From Desulfosarcina sp. OttesenSCG-928-A07 (GTDB lineage: Bacteria > Desulfobacterota > Desulfobacteria > Desulfobacterales > Desulfosarcinaceae), in contig JAJDJS010000002.1 of the NCBI GenBank assembly GCA_030267325.1, forward strand, positions 1-64,000: a stretch of DNA of 64,000 nt, in the 5' to 3' direction. The notes beneath the pieces were generated by a model that saw only the letters and a program-made list of their open reading frames with translations, made no database searches and was not told the DNA's origin. Below, piece by piece: positions 9,401-17,102 of the stretch (position 1 is its first letter; each line of letters opens with the position of its first letter). Position numbers and translations under genes: made by a program.

Positions 9401-9569
9401 GGTTATCCCCCTGGCGGTGAGCAGCGGTGCCGGATCCGGCGCCCAGAACGCGCTCGGCACGGCGGTCATGGCGGGCATGATCACCGCCACCGGACTTGGC
9501 ATTTATTTTACACCCTTGTTTTTCGTGCTGGTGACGCGGTTTTTTCTCAAAAAAGAAGAAATGGATTAA
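6468..9569 (+). CDS. RND multidrug efflux transporter (HAE1/AcrB family)
   Basis: A 1033-residue inner-membrane proton-driven exporter, full length for the family. It opens with FFINRPIFAWVIAILIMMGG (TM1), then a large periplasmic porter domain, TM2-6 with the proton-relay pair in GLLVDDAIVVVENVERL, a second periplasmic domain, and TM7-12 with YESWTIPFAVLMAVP and the conserved LRLRPILMTS. Substrates cannot be deduced; HAE1 members export hydrophobic or amphiphilic compounds. It is co-transcribed with the adaptor (3-base gap). No TolC-like gene or dedicated regulator directly adjoins. Confidence 0.95.
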   Translation: MAAFFINRPIFAWVIAILIMMGGALAVRFLPVAQYPDIALPQIGIWGQYPGASARIVDQSVTQLIEQQMKGIDNLLYMRSTSDSFGNMEMFFTFAAGTNIDIAQVQVQNKLQQATPLLPEEVQRQGIQVYKAVENSFMVIAFYAEGDILRAGDISDYVASSLLEPLSRVQGVGNTTLYGGQNAMRIWCNPDKMRQFKLNPQDIIAAVQEQNAQVSGGQVGAAPAPAGQEISITVNASSRLETVEEFERIRLRVDEDGSVLRLKDVARIELNEESFMARTWFNRHQGVGVAIKLASGANVLATANGIKAEMESLSRFFPPGLKYAYADDRAPIVEKSISAVVKTLFEAIALVVAVMFLFMQSFRATLIPAIAVPVVLLGVFAVLSMAGFSINILTLFGMVLAIGLLVDDAIVVVENVERLMQDEGLSPREAALKSMGQITGALVGVGVVISAVFVPMAFMSGSTGVIYRQFSITIVTSMVLSVIVAIVLTPALCATLLRSHAHETGSGFFGKFNAWFDQIIHRYADRVQRVLKTPWRWTLIFIALLVVCVILFQSLSTAFLPDEDQGVLYVDVQLPPGASFARTQKILAEIDEYFLTEEKASIKSVMSVMGFGFSGSGQGSGMVFPLLKDWSERGKGQSAFEIMERAQARFSAIPGAQIFVLAPPAIMELGTSSGFDMELMDRAANGHAALLGAKDLLLQDAATRPEIAYARYSGLDDAEQYELQIDGDKADAHRLSKGDINGAIGAYWGGEYINDFSDKGRTKKVYLQAEPAFRTGIDDFYRYHVRNAKGEMVPFSSFLAVSSITASPKLTRYQGVPSVKIEGAAAPGKSSGQAMAAIEDVAANLPAGFDTAWTGLSFQERMSGNQAPMLYAISIIVVFLSLAALYESWTIPFAVLMAVPTGVIGALGGMYLRSMNNDIYFQIALLTIVGLSAKNSILIVEFARQLHEGGKDLYAATIEAARLRLRPILMTSLCFILGVIPLAVSSGAGSGAQNALGTAVMAGMITATGLGIYFTPLFFVLVTRFFLKKEEMD

Positions 9570-9793
9570 AGATTTTTAATTTACAGGTAAGTTCTTAGTG
9601 GGATAACTTATATGACAAGAGGGCAAAGGGTCTGATATCGTTTTCAACAGGGAGTGCAACAATAAATGACGTCGTAAAAACCCGATTGAAACGGATCGGC
9701 ATTTTAAGGAAGTGCTGGACACGTATTTACCAGAAGTGATGGGTTGTCCCCGCCCACATAAAACGGCTGTGCATAGGTAGAGGAGAAAGTACT

Positions 9794-11251
9794 ATGAAGA
9801 ACAGGTATTTTGTCGCTGCAACCTTGCTTCAGGCCCTGTTGTGTGTATCGTTCATTTTCTTTATGGCGCCATGCGATAAGGCCATGGGAGCGGGCAAGGC
9901 CGCCTACACGGTGGTGGATCACAGCGAACGTGAAATTCTTCAACAGACCTTTGCCCGGCCGGAAGATGTGACGCTGGCCTGCCTTAGCTGCCATGTGGAA
10001 GCCGCGGCTGAGGTGCAGAAGACCATCCACTGGACTATGATCCGACCGACAGATCCTGAGAAGAAAACCGGTAAGGCCGGTATAAGCTTCAACAACTTCT
10101 GCATATCCTTGAGCAGCAACGAGCCGCGTTGCACTTCATGCCACATCGGATACGGCTTCGGAGATAAGAACTTCAGTCTTGGCTCTGTGGAAAAAGTGGA
10201 CTGCCTGGTTTGCCATGATCTTTCCGGCAATTACAGAAAATTCCCGGCAAAGGGCGGTTATCCTGTTACCGAACCTGCTGAGTTTGAAGGCGTAATGTAT
10301 TACCCCCCGGACTATGCTGTAATTTTCAAGTCTCTGGGACTGCCGGGCAGAAATAACTGCGGAAGCTGCCACTTTTTCGGCGGAGGCGGCGATGGTGTTA
10401 AGCATGGGGATCTGGATTCCGCTCTTGGTAACCCCAGCCGCGAGCTGGACGTCCATATGAGCCCCGAAGGCGGAAATTTGCGTTGTCAGGACTGCCACGT
10501 AACACGAAAGCATCTCATCGCGGCTCGTGAGTACGGTCCCGTGGATACTGCCGGAAGCGGAGTCCAAATTAAGGCGGTCTGTACGAATTGCCATGGCGAA
10601 GCCCCGCACAAGGACGGACACAAAGCCAATACTCATGTGGGCAAGGTAAGCTGCCAGACCTGTCACATACCGGCCTACGCCAGGAAGAACCCCACCAAGA
10701 TGAGCTGGGACTGGTCAGCCGCTGGAAAACTTAAAGACGGCAAGCCTTATCTGGAAAAAGATGCTGACGGCAACATCATATATGACAGCAAGAAGGGCGT
10801 TTTTACCTGGGGAACCAATATAAAACCCGTGTATAAATGGTATTCAGGAGCATTCGGCCGGGTATTGTTTACGGATGAGGTCAGCCCTGAAACCCCCGTT
10901 GACGTCAAAAAGGTTTTGGGTACGCCTGGCGGGGATGATTCCAGAATCATGCCCTTTAAGCCTCATCGCGGCAAGCAGCCTTTTGACCCTGTGCTTAAGC
11001 GCTTTCTGGCGCCGCATATTTTCGGCAATGACGACACGGCATATTGGACTCATTTTGACTGGCCAAAGGCGCTGAAAGCCGGGCAGGATGCCTTGGGATT
11101 GCCATGGAGCGGAAAATATATTTTTGTGGAAACTGTTTATTATCAGCCCATAACCCATATGGTGGCTCCAAAGGAGCAGGCGCTGAAATGCAGTGAATGC
11201 CACAGCGCTGAAGGGCGCTTGTCCGGTTTGGCCGGAACAAAATTCAAATAG
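9794..11251 (+). CDS. Octaheme c-type cytochrome, tetrathionate reductase (Otr) family
   Basis: A 485-residue exported protein with eight CxxCH haem-binding motifs: CLSCH, CTSCH, CLVCH, CGSCH, CQDCH, CTNCH, CQTCH and CSECH. An N-terminal signal peptide is followed by the mature protein near residue 33. Length, haem count and the late C-terminal haem match octaheme tetrathionate reductase of the Shewanella type, which reduces tetrathionate and in vitro also nitrite and hydroxylamine. It would act in the periplasm with electrons from the quinol pool or other cytochromes. GAGGAG precedes the ATG. The physiological substrate is not certain. Confidence 0.88.
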   Translation: MKNRYFVAATLLQALLCVSFIFFMAPCDKAMGAGKAAYTVVDHSEREILQQTFARPEDVTLACLSCHVEAAAEVQKTIHWTMIRPTDPEKKTGKAGISFNNFCISLSSNEPRCTSCHIGYGFGDKNFSLGSVEKVDCLVCHDLSGNYRKFPAKGGYPVTEPAEFEGVMYYPPDYAVIFKSLGLPGRNNCGSCHFFGGGGDGVKHGDLDSALGNPSRELDVHMSPEGGNLRCQDCHVTRKHLIAAREYGPVDTAGSGVQIKAVCTNCHGEAPHKDGHKANTHVGKVSCQTCHIPAYARKNPTKMSWDWSAAGKLKDGKPYLEKDADGNIIYDSKKGVFTWGTNIKPVYKWYSGAFGRVLFTDEVSPETPVDVKKVLGTPGGDDSRIMPFKPHRGKQPFDPVLKRFLAPHIFGNDDTAYWTHFDWPKALKAGQDALGLPWSGKYIFVETVYYQPITHMVAPKEQALKCSECHSAEGRLSGLAGTKFK

Positions 11252-11410
11252 CAGCGCTTACATGTAACTTTTTACTTGGTATAAAAACATGGGGCCGGTC
11301 AAGCAAAGCGTCTGGGTTTTCTGAGAGAAGCGCACAATATATCAGGTACGGCGGCGGTATGCTTGAAATGATCCCCAACCGATTTTCACAAATTACACAA
11401 GGAGTATGCG

Positions 11411-12034
11411 ATGAAATCAAGACGCCAGTTCATAGCACAGGCGGCAGGAATAACTGTCGCAGCGGCAGCTGGACCCGCACTGGGCGGTGCGTTAGTTAAC
11501 GTTGCCAATGCGGCTGAAAAGTCGGATACGCAGACTAACTTGCCGGATACGCAGGCTAACTTGATGGATGCGTTTGCGGGTGAATCACAAGCAAACAGAA
11601 AATACCTCACGTTTGCCGATCAGGCGGACCAGGAAGGGCTGCCTCAAGTCGCTCTTTTGTTCCGCGCTATAGCTGAAGCCGAGACCATTCATGCAAAGCA
11701 CCATTTGCGCTCCGCTGGCAAGGTCGGCAATACGCTGGACAACCTCAAGGCAGCAATGGAAGGCGAAATCTACGAAGCAACCAAGATGTACCCGGAAATG
11801 GCAAAAACAGCTGCCAAGGAAGGAAAAACTCAAGTTCAGGAATATTTCAAATGGGCTGATCAGGTAGAGGCAGGCCATGCGGAACTGTATAAAAAGGCAA
11901 TTGCGGTCAATGGAAAACTCGACAAAACCGATTACTATCTATGCTCCCAGTGCGGCTACACGCATGAAGGAAAATATGAGGATATCTGTCCCGTGTGCGG
12001 TGCGGATGGAAGCGCCTTTTATAAATTCGCATAA
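11411..12034 (+). CDS. Rubrerythrin with twin-arginine signal
   Basis: A 207-residue rubrerythrin. Unusually it begins with a Tat signal (SRRQFIAQAAG, then a hydrophobic stretch ending about residue 35), so export as a folded metalloprotein is likely. The diiron four-helix part shows AGESQANRKY and AEAETIHAKHH for the first Glu set and WADQVEAGHAELY for the second. A C-terminal rubredoxin-like site has CSQC and CPVC. Rubrerythrins reduce peroxide. A short TQTNLPDTQANL tandem repeat follows the signal. It lies 160 bases downstream of the octaheme cytochrome, a possible redox partner. AAGGAG supports the ATG at 11411. Confidence 0.92.
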   Translation: MKSRRQFIAQAAGITVAAAAGPALGGALVNVANAAEKSDTQTNLPDTQANLMDAFAGESQANRKYLTFADQADQEGLPQVALLFRAIAEAETIHAKHHLRSAGKVGNTLDNLKAAMEGEIYEATKMYPEMAKTAAKEGKTQVQEYFKWADQVEAGHAELYKKAIAVNGKLDKTDYYLCSQCGYTHEGKYEDICPVCGADGSAFYKFA

Positions 12035-12150
12035 GTAGCTGACTGAGCAGCCACATCATGAAACGGTTAAGAATGTATTAGGTTGAACATCTCCTCACCC
12101 GGTACATGACCGGCCCCATGTTTTTATACCAAGTAAATGGAAGTATCCCC

Positions 12151-12528
12151 ATGAACTGCTATCTTCACGATGAAACCCAAGCTGTCGGCATCTGCGCGCT
12201 GTGCGGAAAAGGCGTGTGCCGGGACTGTGGCCTGGATACCCCGGAAATCCTCGGTCTTACCTGTTCGGAGGCGTGTAAACATGAACTTTCCGAGCTGCGG
12301 GAGATGAACCAACGCGGTAAAAAAATCTATGGCATCGGCGTCCCCCGAAAAATACCCACCATCGTATGGATGTGGCTACTTTTCGGGCTTCTTTTTGGCG
12401 GGTTCGCAGTTTTTCAATATCTTAAAAAGGGTTATCCAGAGTGGTTCCTTATCCTTTTTTCCGGGGCCTGTTTTTTCTTTTCGATCTTTACCTGGTGGCG
12501 TTCACGGGATTCGGGACTTCAATATTGA
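12151..12528 (+). CDS. Small zinc-binding (B-box-like) membrane protein
   Basis: A 125-residue protein with an N-terminal Cys/His cluster (NCYLHDETQAVGICALCGKGVCRDCG, then CSEACKH) resembling a B-box zinc finger, followed by two hydrophobic segments (IVWMWLLFGLLFGGFAVF and WFLILFSGACFFFSIFTW). The start at 12151 makes the Cys cluster N-terminal, as in relatives; an in-frame ATG 45 bases upstream is less likely. The finger probably faces the cytoplasm. Function is unknown. Confidence 0.72.
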   Translation: MNCYLHDETQAVGICALCGKGVCRDCGLDTPEILGLTCSEACKHELSELREMNQRGKKIYGIGVPRKIPTIVWMWLLFGLLFGGFAVFQYLKKGYPEWFLILFSGACFFFSIFTWWRSRDSGLQY

Positions 12529-12823
12529 GCCTATCTGACCGTAACAATTCTTCCATCACGCCATCTTTGGCGGCATTGATCATGCCGTTTGGGGCACGGG
12601 TTTGTCCCATTGCCGTCATTCCCGCGTGAGAGGGGAGGGGGACGATACCGGATCCATGCCAGTTCATAGCTGGACAGTGCTGAAAAAATACAGACAAATC
12701 AGCGACCCTGGTTTTCTCCACCCTGTTAACGCGCTCACCATTTTCCCAATATCCTTTTGGGGTGAAGTTCAGTATAAAAGGGAATGACAAAACAATCACT
12801 CCCTGCCACTGAAAGGAACCCTC
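12529..12823. other. Intergenic region with REP-like sequence
   Basis: The 295 bases between the zinc-finger protein and the VWA protein contain a GTCATTCCCGCGTGAG motif near 12615 that resembles the palindrome at 3293. GAAAGGAACC lies just before the ATG at 12824. No gene is visible. Confidence 0.45.
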
Positions 12824-13987
12824 ATGAAAAAAGCATTCAGAATTTTTCCTGTTTTCTCTTTGATTTTTTTCTTTTTTTCCACATCGTCCCTTTATGCGGA
12901 TTCCGTCGTCCTTCGGTCGGTCCCGCCTGCCGCATCTCCCCAAAAAAGAATTGAGCTGGCCTTTGTCCTGGATACCACAGGCTCCATGACCGGGCTCATT
13001 GACGGTGCCAAGAAAAAGATATGGTCCATCGCCAACAGGGTCATTGACAGCCATCCAGACGCGGATATCCGGATGGGGCTGGTGGGATACCGGGATCTGG
13101 GGGATGAGTATGTGACCCGGAAATTTCCGCTGACGACAGATGTTCAGACCCTCTATGCCCATCTTCTGGCCTTTGAGGCCGAAGGCGGAGGGGATGCGCC
13201 GGAGTCGGTGAACGAGGCCCTTGATGTGGCAGTAACCCAGCTAGGGTGGAGCCCGCCCAAAACGCCCGGAGTCAGCCGGATTCTTTTTCTGGTGGGCGAT
13301 GCACCGCCCCACATGGATTATAATCAGGACCGGAAATATCCCGAGGTCATCGGAGATGCGGTCCAGCGCGGAATCACCGTCAACACGGTACAGGCCGGGA
13401 CAGCGGCCCAGACCCAAAAGGTCTGGCAGGAAATGGCCCGCCTCGGCGCAGGCCAATACCTTTCGATTCCCCAGGACGGTGGACGGACCACCATCATTGA
13501 AACCCCCTATGACACGGAAATCCGAATTCTCCAGAAGGATCTGAATCTGACCATCATCCCCTATGGTACGTCTGTCCGGCAGGAGAGCGTGAAGGCGAAG
13601 GCCAAAATGTATGAAGCCGTGGCGCCCAGTACGGCGGCAGACATGTCTTCGTATGTGAGCAAAACCGGGAGAGGCCGTTCCGCCGTTACCGGGTCCGGAG
13701 ATCTGGTTGCGGATGTGGAAAAAGGAAAAACCACACTTTCCCAAGTTGCAAAGACTGATCTTCCCGAAAACCTGCAAAAGATGAGTGAGTCGGAAAGAGC
13801 GGCCTATCTTGAAACACAAAAGGCCAAACGTGCTGAAGTCTCAAAAGCCCTTGCTGAAAAAATTTCCCAGCGCGACGCCTATATTCAGGAAAAAATGGCG
13901 GAAATGCCCACAGATAAGGATTTGCAAGACAGCTTTGACCGGAGCGTCAGCAAAACCCTGCTCAAACAAATCCCTTCGGAAAAATAA
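12824..13987 (+). CDS. Exported von Willebrand factor A domain protein
   Basis: A 387-residue protein with a Sec signal peptide (KKAFRIFPVFSLIFFFFSTSSLYA) and a VWA domain from about residue 42 to 215. The metal-ion-dependent adhesion site starts with DTTGSM, continues with the GYRD loop and closes with LVGDAPPH, so metal binding is likely retained. The remaining 170 residues form a charged region rich in Lys, Glu and Ala, probably helical, with SESERAAYLETQKAKRAE. VWA proteins mediate protein-protein contacts; the partner is unknown. It stands alone between the zinc-finger gene and htpX. Confidence 0.82.
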   Translation: MKKAFRIFPVFSLIFFFFSTSSLYADSVVLRSVPPAASPQKRIELAFVLDTTGSMTGLIDGAKKKIWSIANRVIDSHPDADIRMGLVGYRDLGDEYVTRKFPLTTDVQTLYAHLLAFEAEGGGDAPESVNEALDVAVTQLGWSPPKTPGVSRILFLVGDAPPHMDYNQDRKYPEVIGDAVQRGITVNTVQAGTAAQTQKVWQEMARLGAGQYLSIPQDGGRTTIIETPYDTEIRILQKDLNLTIIPYGTSVRQESVKAKAKMYEAVAPSTAADMSSYVSKTGRGRSAVTGSGDLVADVEKGKTTLSQVAKTDLPENLQKMSESERAAYLETQKAKRAEVSKALAEKISQRDAYIQEKMAEMPTDKDLQDSFDRSVSKTLLKQIPSEK

Positions 13988-14120
13988 GAAAACGCCTGAT
14001 TTTCAGGTGAAAGGCTGTCCTTTTGAGGCAGCGCCCAGCCCCGGCAACCCGCCTCTTTTCATGGCTATTTGCTTTTTGTGGAAACGACGCTTATTTTTCA
14101 AAATGATGATTCTCCATAAA

Positions 14121-14168
14121 GGCTTGGGAGCGTGCTTTAAGTTGAAAAACGAAAAGACCTCCCAAGCC
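14121..14168. terminator. Stem-loop upstream of htpX
   Basis: GGCTTGGGAG (14121-14130) pairs with CTCCCAAGCC (14159-14168) across a 28-base loop. There is no T-run, so it may be a weak terminator for the VWA gene or a leader structure for htpX. Confidence 0.45.
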
Positions 14169-14209
14169 CCATGCCCATGAAACAAAAACAGGAAAGGAGA
14201 TGATCCTGT

Positions 14210-15139
14210 ATGGGAAACCGGCTTAAAACCACACTGCTTTTGGCAACCATGACCATTTTGGTGATGGTGGTGGGAAATCTCATTGGCGGACGCCAGGGCA
14301 TGTTCCTTGCCCTGATCATGGCAGCGGCGATGAATTTTGTCAGCTACTGGTATTCAGACAAACTGGTGCTGAAAATGTACAATGCCCATGAAGTGACCCC
14401 GGTGCAGGCACCAGATCTGTATGATATGGTGAAAACCCTGACCCTCCAGGCCAATCTTCCCATGCCGAAAGTTTATGTTATACCGACGGATACGCCCAAC
14501 GCCTTTGCCACAGGCCGGAACCCGAAGCATGCGGCAGTGGCCGTCACCCAAGGGCTTTTGAATCTCATGGATCGCCAGGAAATCATGGGGGTGTTGGCCC
14601 ATGAGCTGGCCCATGTGAAAAATCGGGACATCCTTATCAGCACCCTTGCTGCCACCATGGCCGGCGCCATCATGATGCTGGCGTCCATGGCCCGGTGGAC
14701 CGCTTTTCTGGGGGGATCCAGAAACAGCAACAACAACGGCGGGCTGGGCGCAGTGGGGATGATTCTCATGTCTGTTCTGGCACCCTTTGCCGCCATGATT
14801 GTGCAGATGGCGGTATCCCGGTCCCGGGAATACCTGGCCGACGCCACCGGCGCCCGCATTGCCGGAAGCCCTGAAGGTCTTGCCCAGGCCCTTGAAAAAC
14901 TGGATGCCTATTCCCGGCGGATCCCCATGCAGGCCTCTCCGGCCACAGCCCACATGTTTATTGTAAATCCCCTTTCCGGCGGAGGGCTCCAGAACCTTTT
15001 TTCCACCCACCCGCCCATGGATCAGCGCATCCGCCGCCTTCGGGGGACGCCTGCCCCGGACCGCTCAGGACCTTCCGGTCCGCCATCTTCCGGCAGCGAA
15101 AAAGATTCGGCCTTCTGGGACCTGATGCAGGGACGGTAA
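14210..15139 (+). CDS. htpX: HtpX membrane zinc metalloprotease
   Basis: A 309-residue M48B protease that degrades damaged inner-membrane proteins. Two N-terminal membrane segments ([17 protein letters not shown] and [18 protein letters not shown]) precede the catalytic HELAH at residues 131-135; the third zinc ligand is the Glu in [13 protein letters not shown]. Two further hydrophobic segments lie between. The tail is Pro/Ser-rich and a little longer than usual. AGGAGATGATCCTGT precedes the ATG. The downstream GTPase gene starts 4 bases after its stop, so the three genes are probably one operon, suggesting a shared membrane-maintenance task. Confidence 0.95.
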   Translation: MGNRLKTTLLLATMTILVMVVGNLIGGRQGMFLALIMAAAMNFVSYWYSDKLVLKMYNAHEVTPVQAPDLYDMVKTLTLQANLPMPKVYVIPTDTPNAFATGRNPKHAAVAVTQGLLNLMDRQEIMGVLAHELAHVKNRDILISTLAATMAGAIMMLASMARWTAFLGGSRNSNNNGGLGAVGMILMSVLAPFAAMIVQMAVSRSREYLADATGARIAGSPEGLAQALEKLDAYSRRIPMQASPATAHMFIVNPLSGGGLQNLFSTHPPMDQRIRRLRGTPAPDRSGPSGPPSSGSEKDSAFWDLMQGR

Positions 15140-15143
15140 GCAC

Positions 15144-17102
15144 GTGGAATCCCTTTACGATCAAAATGCCCGTGATGCCATTTTTCAGTTGAAACAGGAC
15201 GCGGTTTTTCTGGCGGATCTTTTTTCTCTTCCGTCAAAACCGGAAATTGAAAAATGGCAGGCTGTGATCGAAAGCCGCCTGCTTCCCCGACTGATGCCCC
15301 ATTTTCCGCTGGTGGCAGCCATCTGCGGCGGCGGTTCATCGGGAAAAAGCACTCTGTTCAACAGCCTGGCGGGAGAGTCCCTGTCTCCCACCGGCGGACG
15401 GGCCGGCATCAACCGTCGAATTCTCATGGGCCTTGGTGCGGCCCACCAAAACACCCCGGAACTGGCTGGCGCCCTGTTTGAACCCCTGGGTGCACGGCCG
15501 GCGCTTTTGTCCCACCCAGAAGACCTCACAACACCGGGAAATCCACTGCTTTACTATGCAAAAGGCCTTCCGCCCAATGTGGCCCTGATGGACACACCGG
15601 ATTTTGACACCGGCGCCATGGACCGGTATCAGAATCGGAAAATGGCTGAAAACGCCCTCCGGGCAGCGGATGTGCTCATCTATATCTTTACCAACGCCAG
15701 TTATAACAACCAGGACAATACGGAATTTATCGCCAGCCTGGTGGCATCGGTGGGGGTCCGGGACTGCTTTCTGGTCTACCGGGCGGATCCAGCCTTCAGC
15801 GATACGGAAATCCGGAACCATGCCCGCACCGTGGCAGACCATCTGTACAAGGGCGCGGGAGATGCCCATGTCCGGGGCGTCTTTCGGGTGGATGAAGATA
15901 ACCGGGTGGCAGACGGCACCCGGCCCATGGTGCCAACCCGGGTGGATGCGGAAGGGCCGGGTCTTTTGGATATGCTTTCCCGGATGGACGGCCGTGCGGT
16001 GCGGGATGCGCTGAATCAGTCCATTTTAAAAGACGTGATCCACCAGGCAGGCCAATTTTTACAACACGCCCAAAATGCCCGCCGGCTTCTGGCGCTGTAC
16101 ACCCATGGCCTGGAATGGATGGGGCAGGAGATGGCCCGGAAAGCCCTGGCCCATCTTTCCATGGACGCGGTGGTGACGCGGTTTTCAACGCTTTGGCAGA
16201 AAAGTGATCCCAAACCCATCTGGCTGATGCGAAAAACCGGAAAAGTGGTGGAATCGCCGCTCCGGCTGATGGTCCGGGCCGGACGCTGGATCCGGAGAAA
16301 AGACCGCAAAAAAACATTGTCGCCGGACACACGATCCCAAACTTTGCTGCAAACCGATCTGATCCGGGCGGCCAATGACTTTCGTAAGGCTGTTCTGGAC
16401 AGCGCCATTGAGGTGCAGCTGCCGGATACGGAACCCGTTGCCGTGGCCATGGGCAAACAGGTTCAAAACCTTGTCGGTACCAATGGTGTAACATGTCGAA
16501 AACACGGGAACCGGATGACCCTGACCCTTCCGTTTCCACCGGCCCTTGCAGCCGAGCAGTCAGCCTTGGGTCAGGAAGACTGGTCGCCGGTGATCGAAAA
16601 AATGGTCGATACCCAGACCGAACTTCTCACCCTGACCGATGATCTGGACACGGAATTACAGGAACTGGTAACCCGGCAGCGCAGCCAGATGACCGCCATG
16701 GACCAGGCTCGCCAGATGGTTTCCGCTATGCTGAACATCATTCCCGCAACAGCTGCGGTTACCTATGTGCTGAGCACCGGGGATCCGGTGGGCGCGGTGG
16801 GCATCAAGGTCAAACTGGCCGGTCTGTTCGGACTCAACGATCTGTACGCCCTGGTGGCCATTCCAGCCACCGCCGGCATGAAAAAGGCGGATCTCAAACA
16901 ACTGGAGACCCTTTTGGCACCGGTGATGAAAATCTGGCTCGCCCACAAACTGGCTGCCGTAGAAAACCTGTTTGAAACCCATATCACCGGCCCCCTTCTC
17001 AAACGGGGTCAAGATGTCACAACCCGCGCCGCAGACCGGATCAGCTCCATGGAAATCCATCTGGCCCAATGCCGGCGCATCATGGAGAATATCCGCCCAT
17101 GA
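15144..17102 (+). CDS. Large P-loop GTPase, first of a tandem pair
   Basis: A 652-residue protein with a dynamin-superfamily-like GTPase head. The P-loop is GGGSSGKST (residues 62-70) and G3 is DTPDFD (from residue 150). No NKxD is evident; the expected position reads VYRADPAF, so G4 is divergent. The C-terminal half is helical, with a basic stretch (RRKDRKK) and a moderately hydrophobic region (IIPATAAVTYVLSTGDPVGAVGIKVKLAGLFGLNDLYALVAIP) that could meet the membrane. The start is a GTG 4 bases after htpX. The stop overlaps the next GTPase start (ATGA). Function is unknown; pairing with another GTPase recalls bacterial dynamin-like pairs. Confidence 0.78.
   Translation: MESLYDQNARDAIFQLKQDAVFLADLFSLPSKPEIEKWQAVIESRLLPRLMPHFPLVAAICGGGSSGKSTLFNSLAGESLSPTGGRAGINRRILMGLGAAHQNTPELAGALFEPLGARPALLSHPEDLTTPGNPLLYYAKGLPPNVALMDTPDFDTGAMDRYQNRKMAENALRAADVLIYIFTNASYNNQDNTEFIASLVASVGVRDCFLVYRADPAFSDTEIRNHARTVADHLYKGAGDAHVRGVFRVDEDNRVADGTRPMVPTRVDAEGPGLLDMLSRMDGRAVRDALNQSILKDVIHQAGQFLQHAQNARRLLALYTHGLEWMGQEMARKALAHLSMDAVVTRFSTLWQKSDPKPIWLMRKTGKVVESPLRLMVRAGRWIRRKDRKKTLSPDTRSQTLLQTDLIRAANDFRKAVLDSAIEVQLPDTEPVAVAMGKQVQNLVGTNGVTCRKHGNRMTLTLPFPPALAAEQSALGQEDWSPVIEKMVDTQTELLTLTDDLDTELQELVTRQRSQMTAMDQARQMVSAMLNIIPATAAVTYVLSTGDPVGAVGIKVKLAGLFGLNDLYALVAIPATAGMKKADLKQLETLLAPVMKIWLAHKLAAVENLFETHITGPLLKRGQDVTTRAADRISSMEIHLAQCRRIMENIRP

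Noticed and set aside
14142..14172. Heat-shock (sigma-32-like) promoter before htpX: TTGAA and CCCCAT
   Set aside because: Spacing of 20 bases is outside the usual 13-17 range; kept only as a curiosity.
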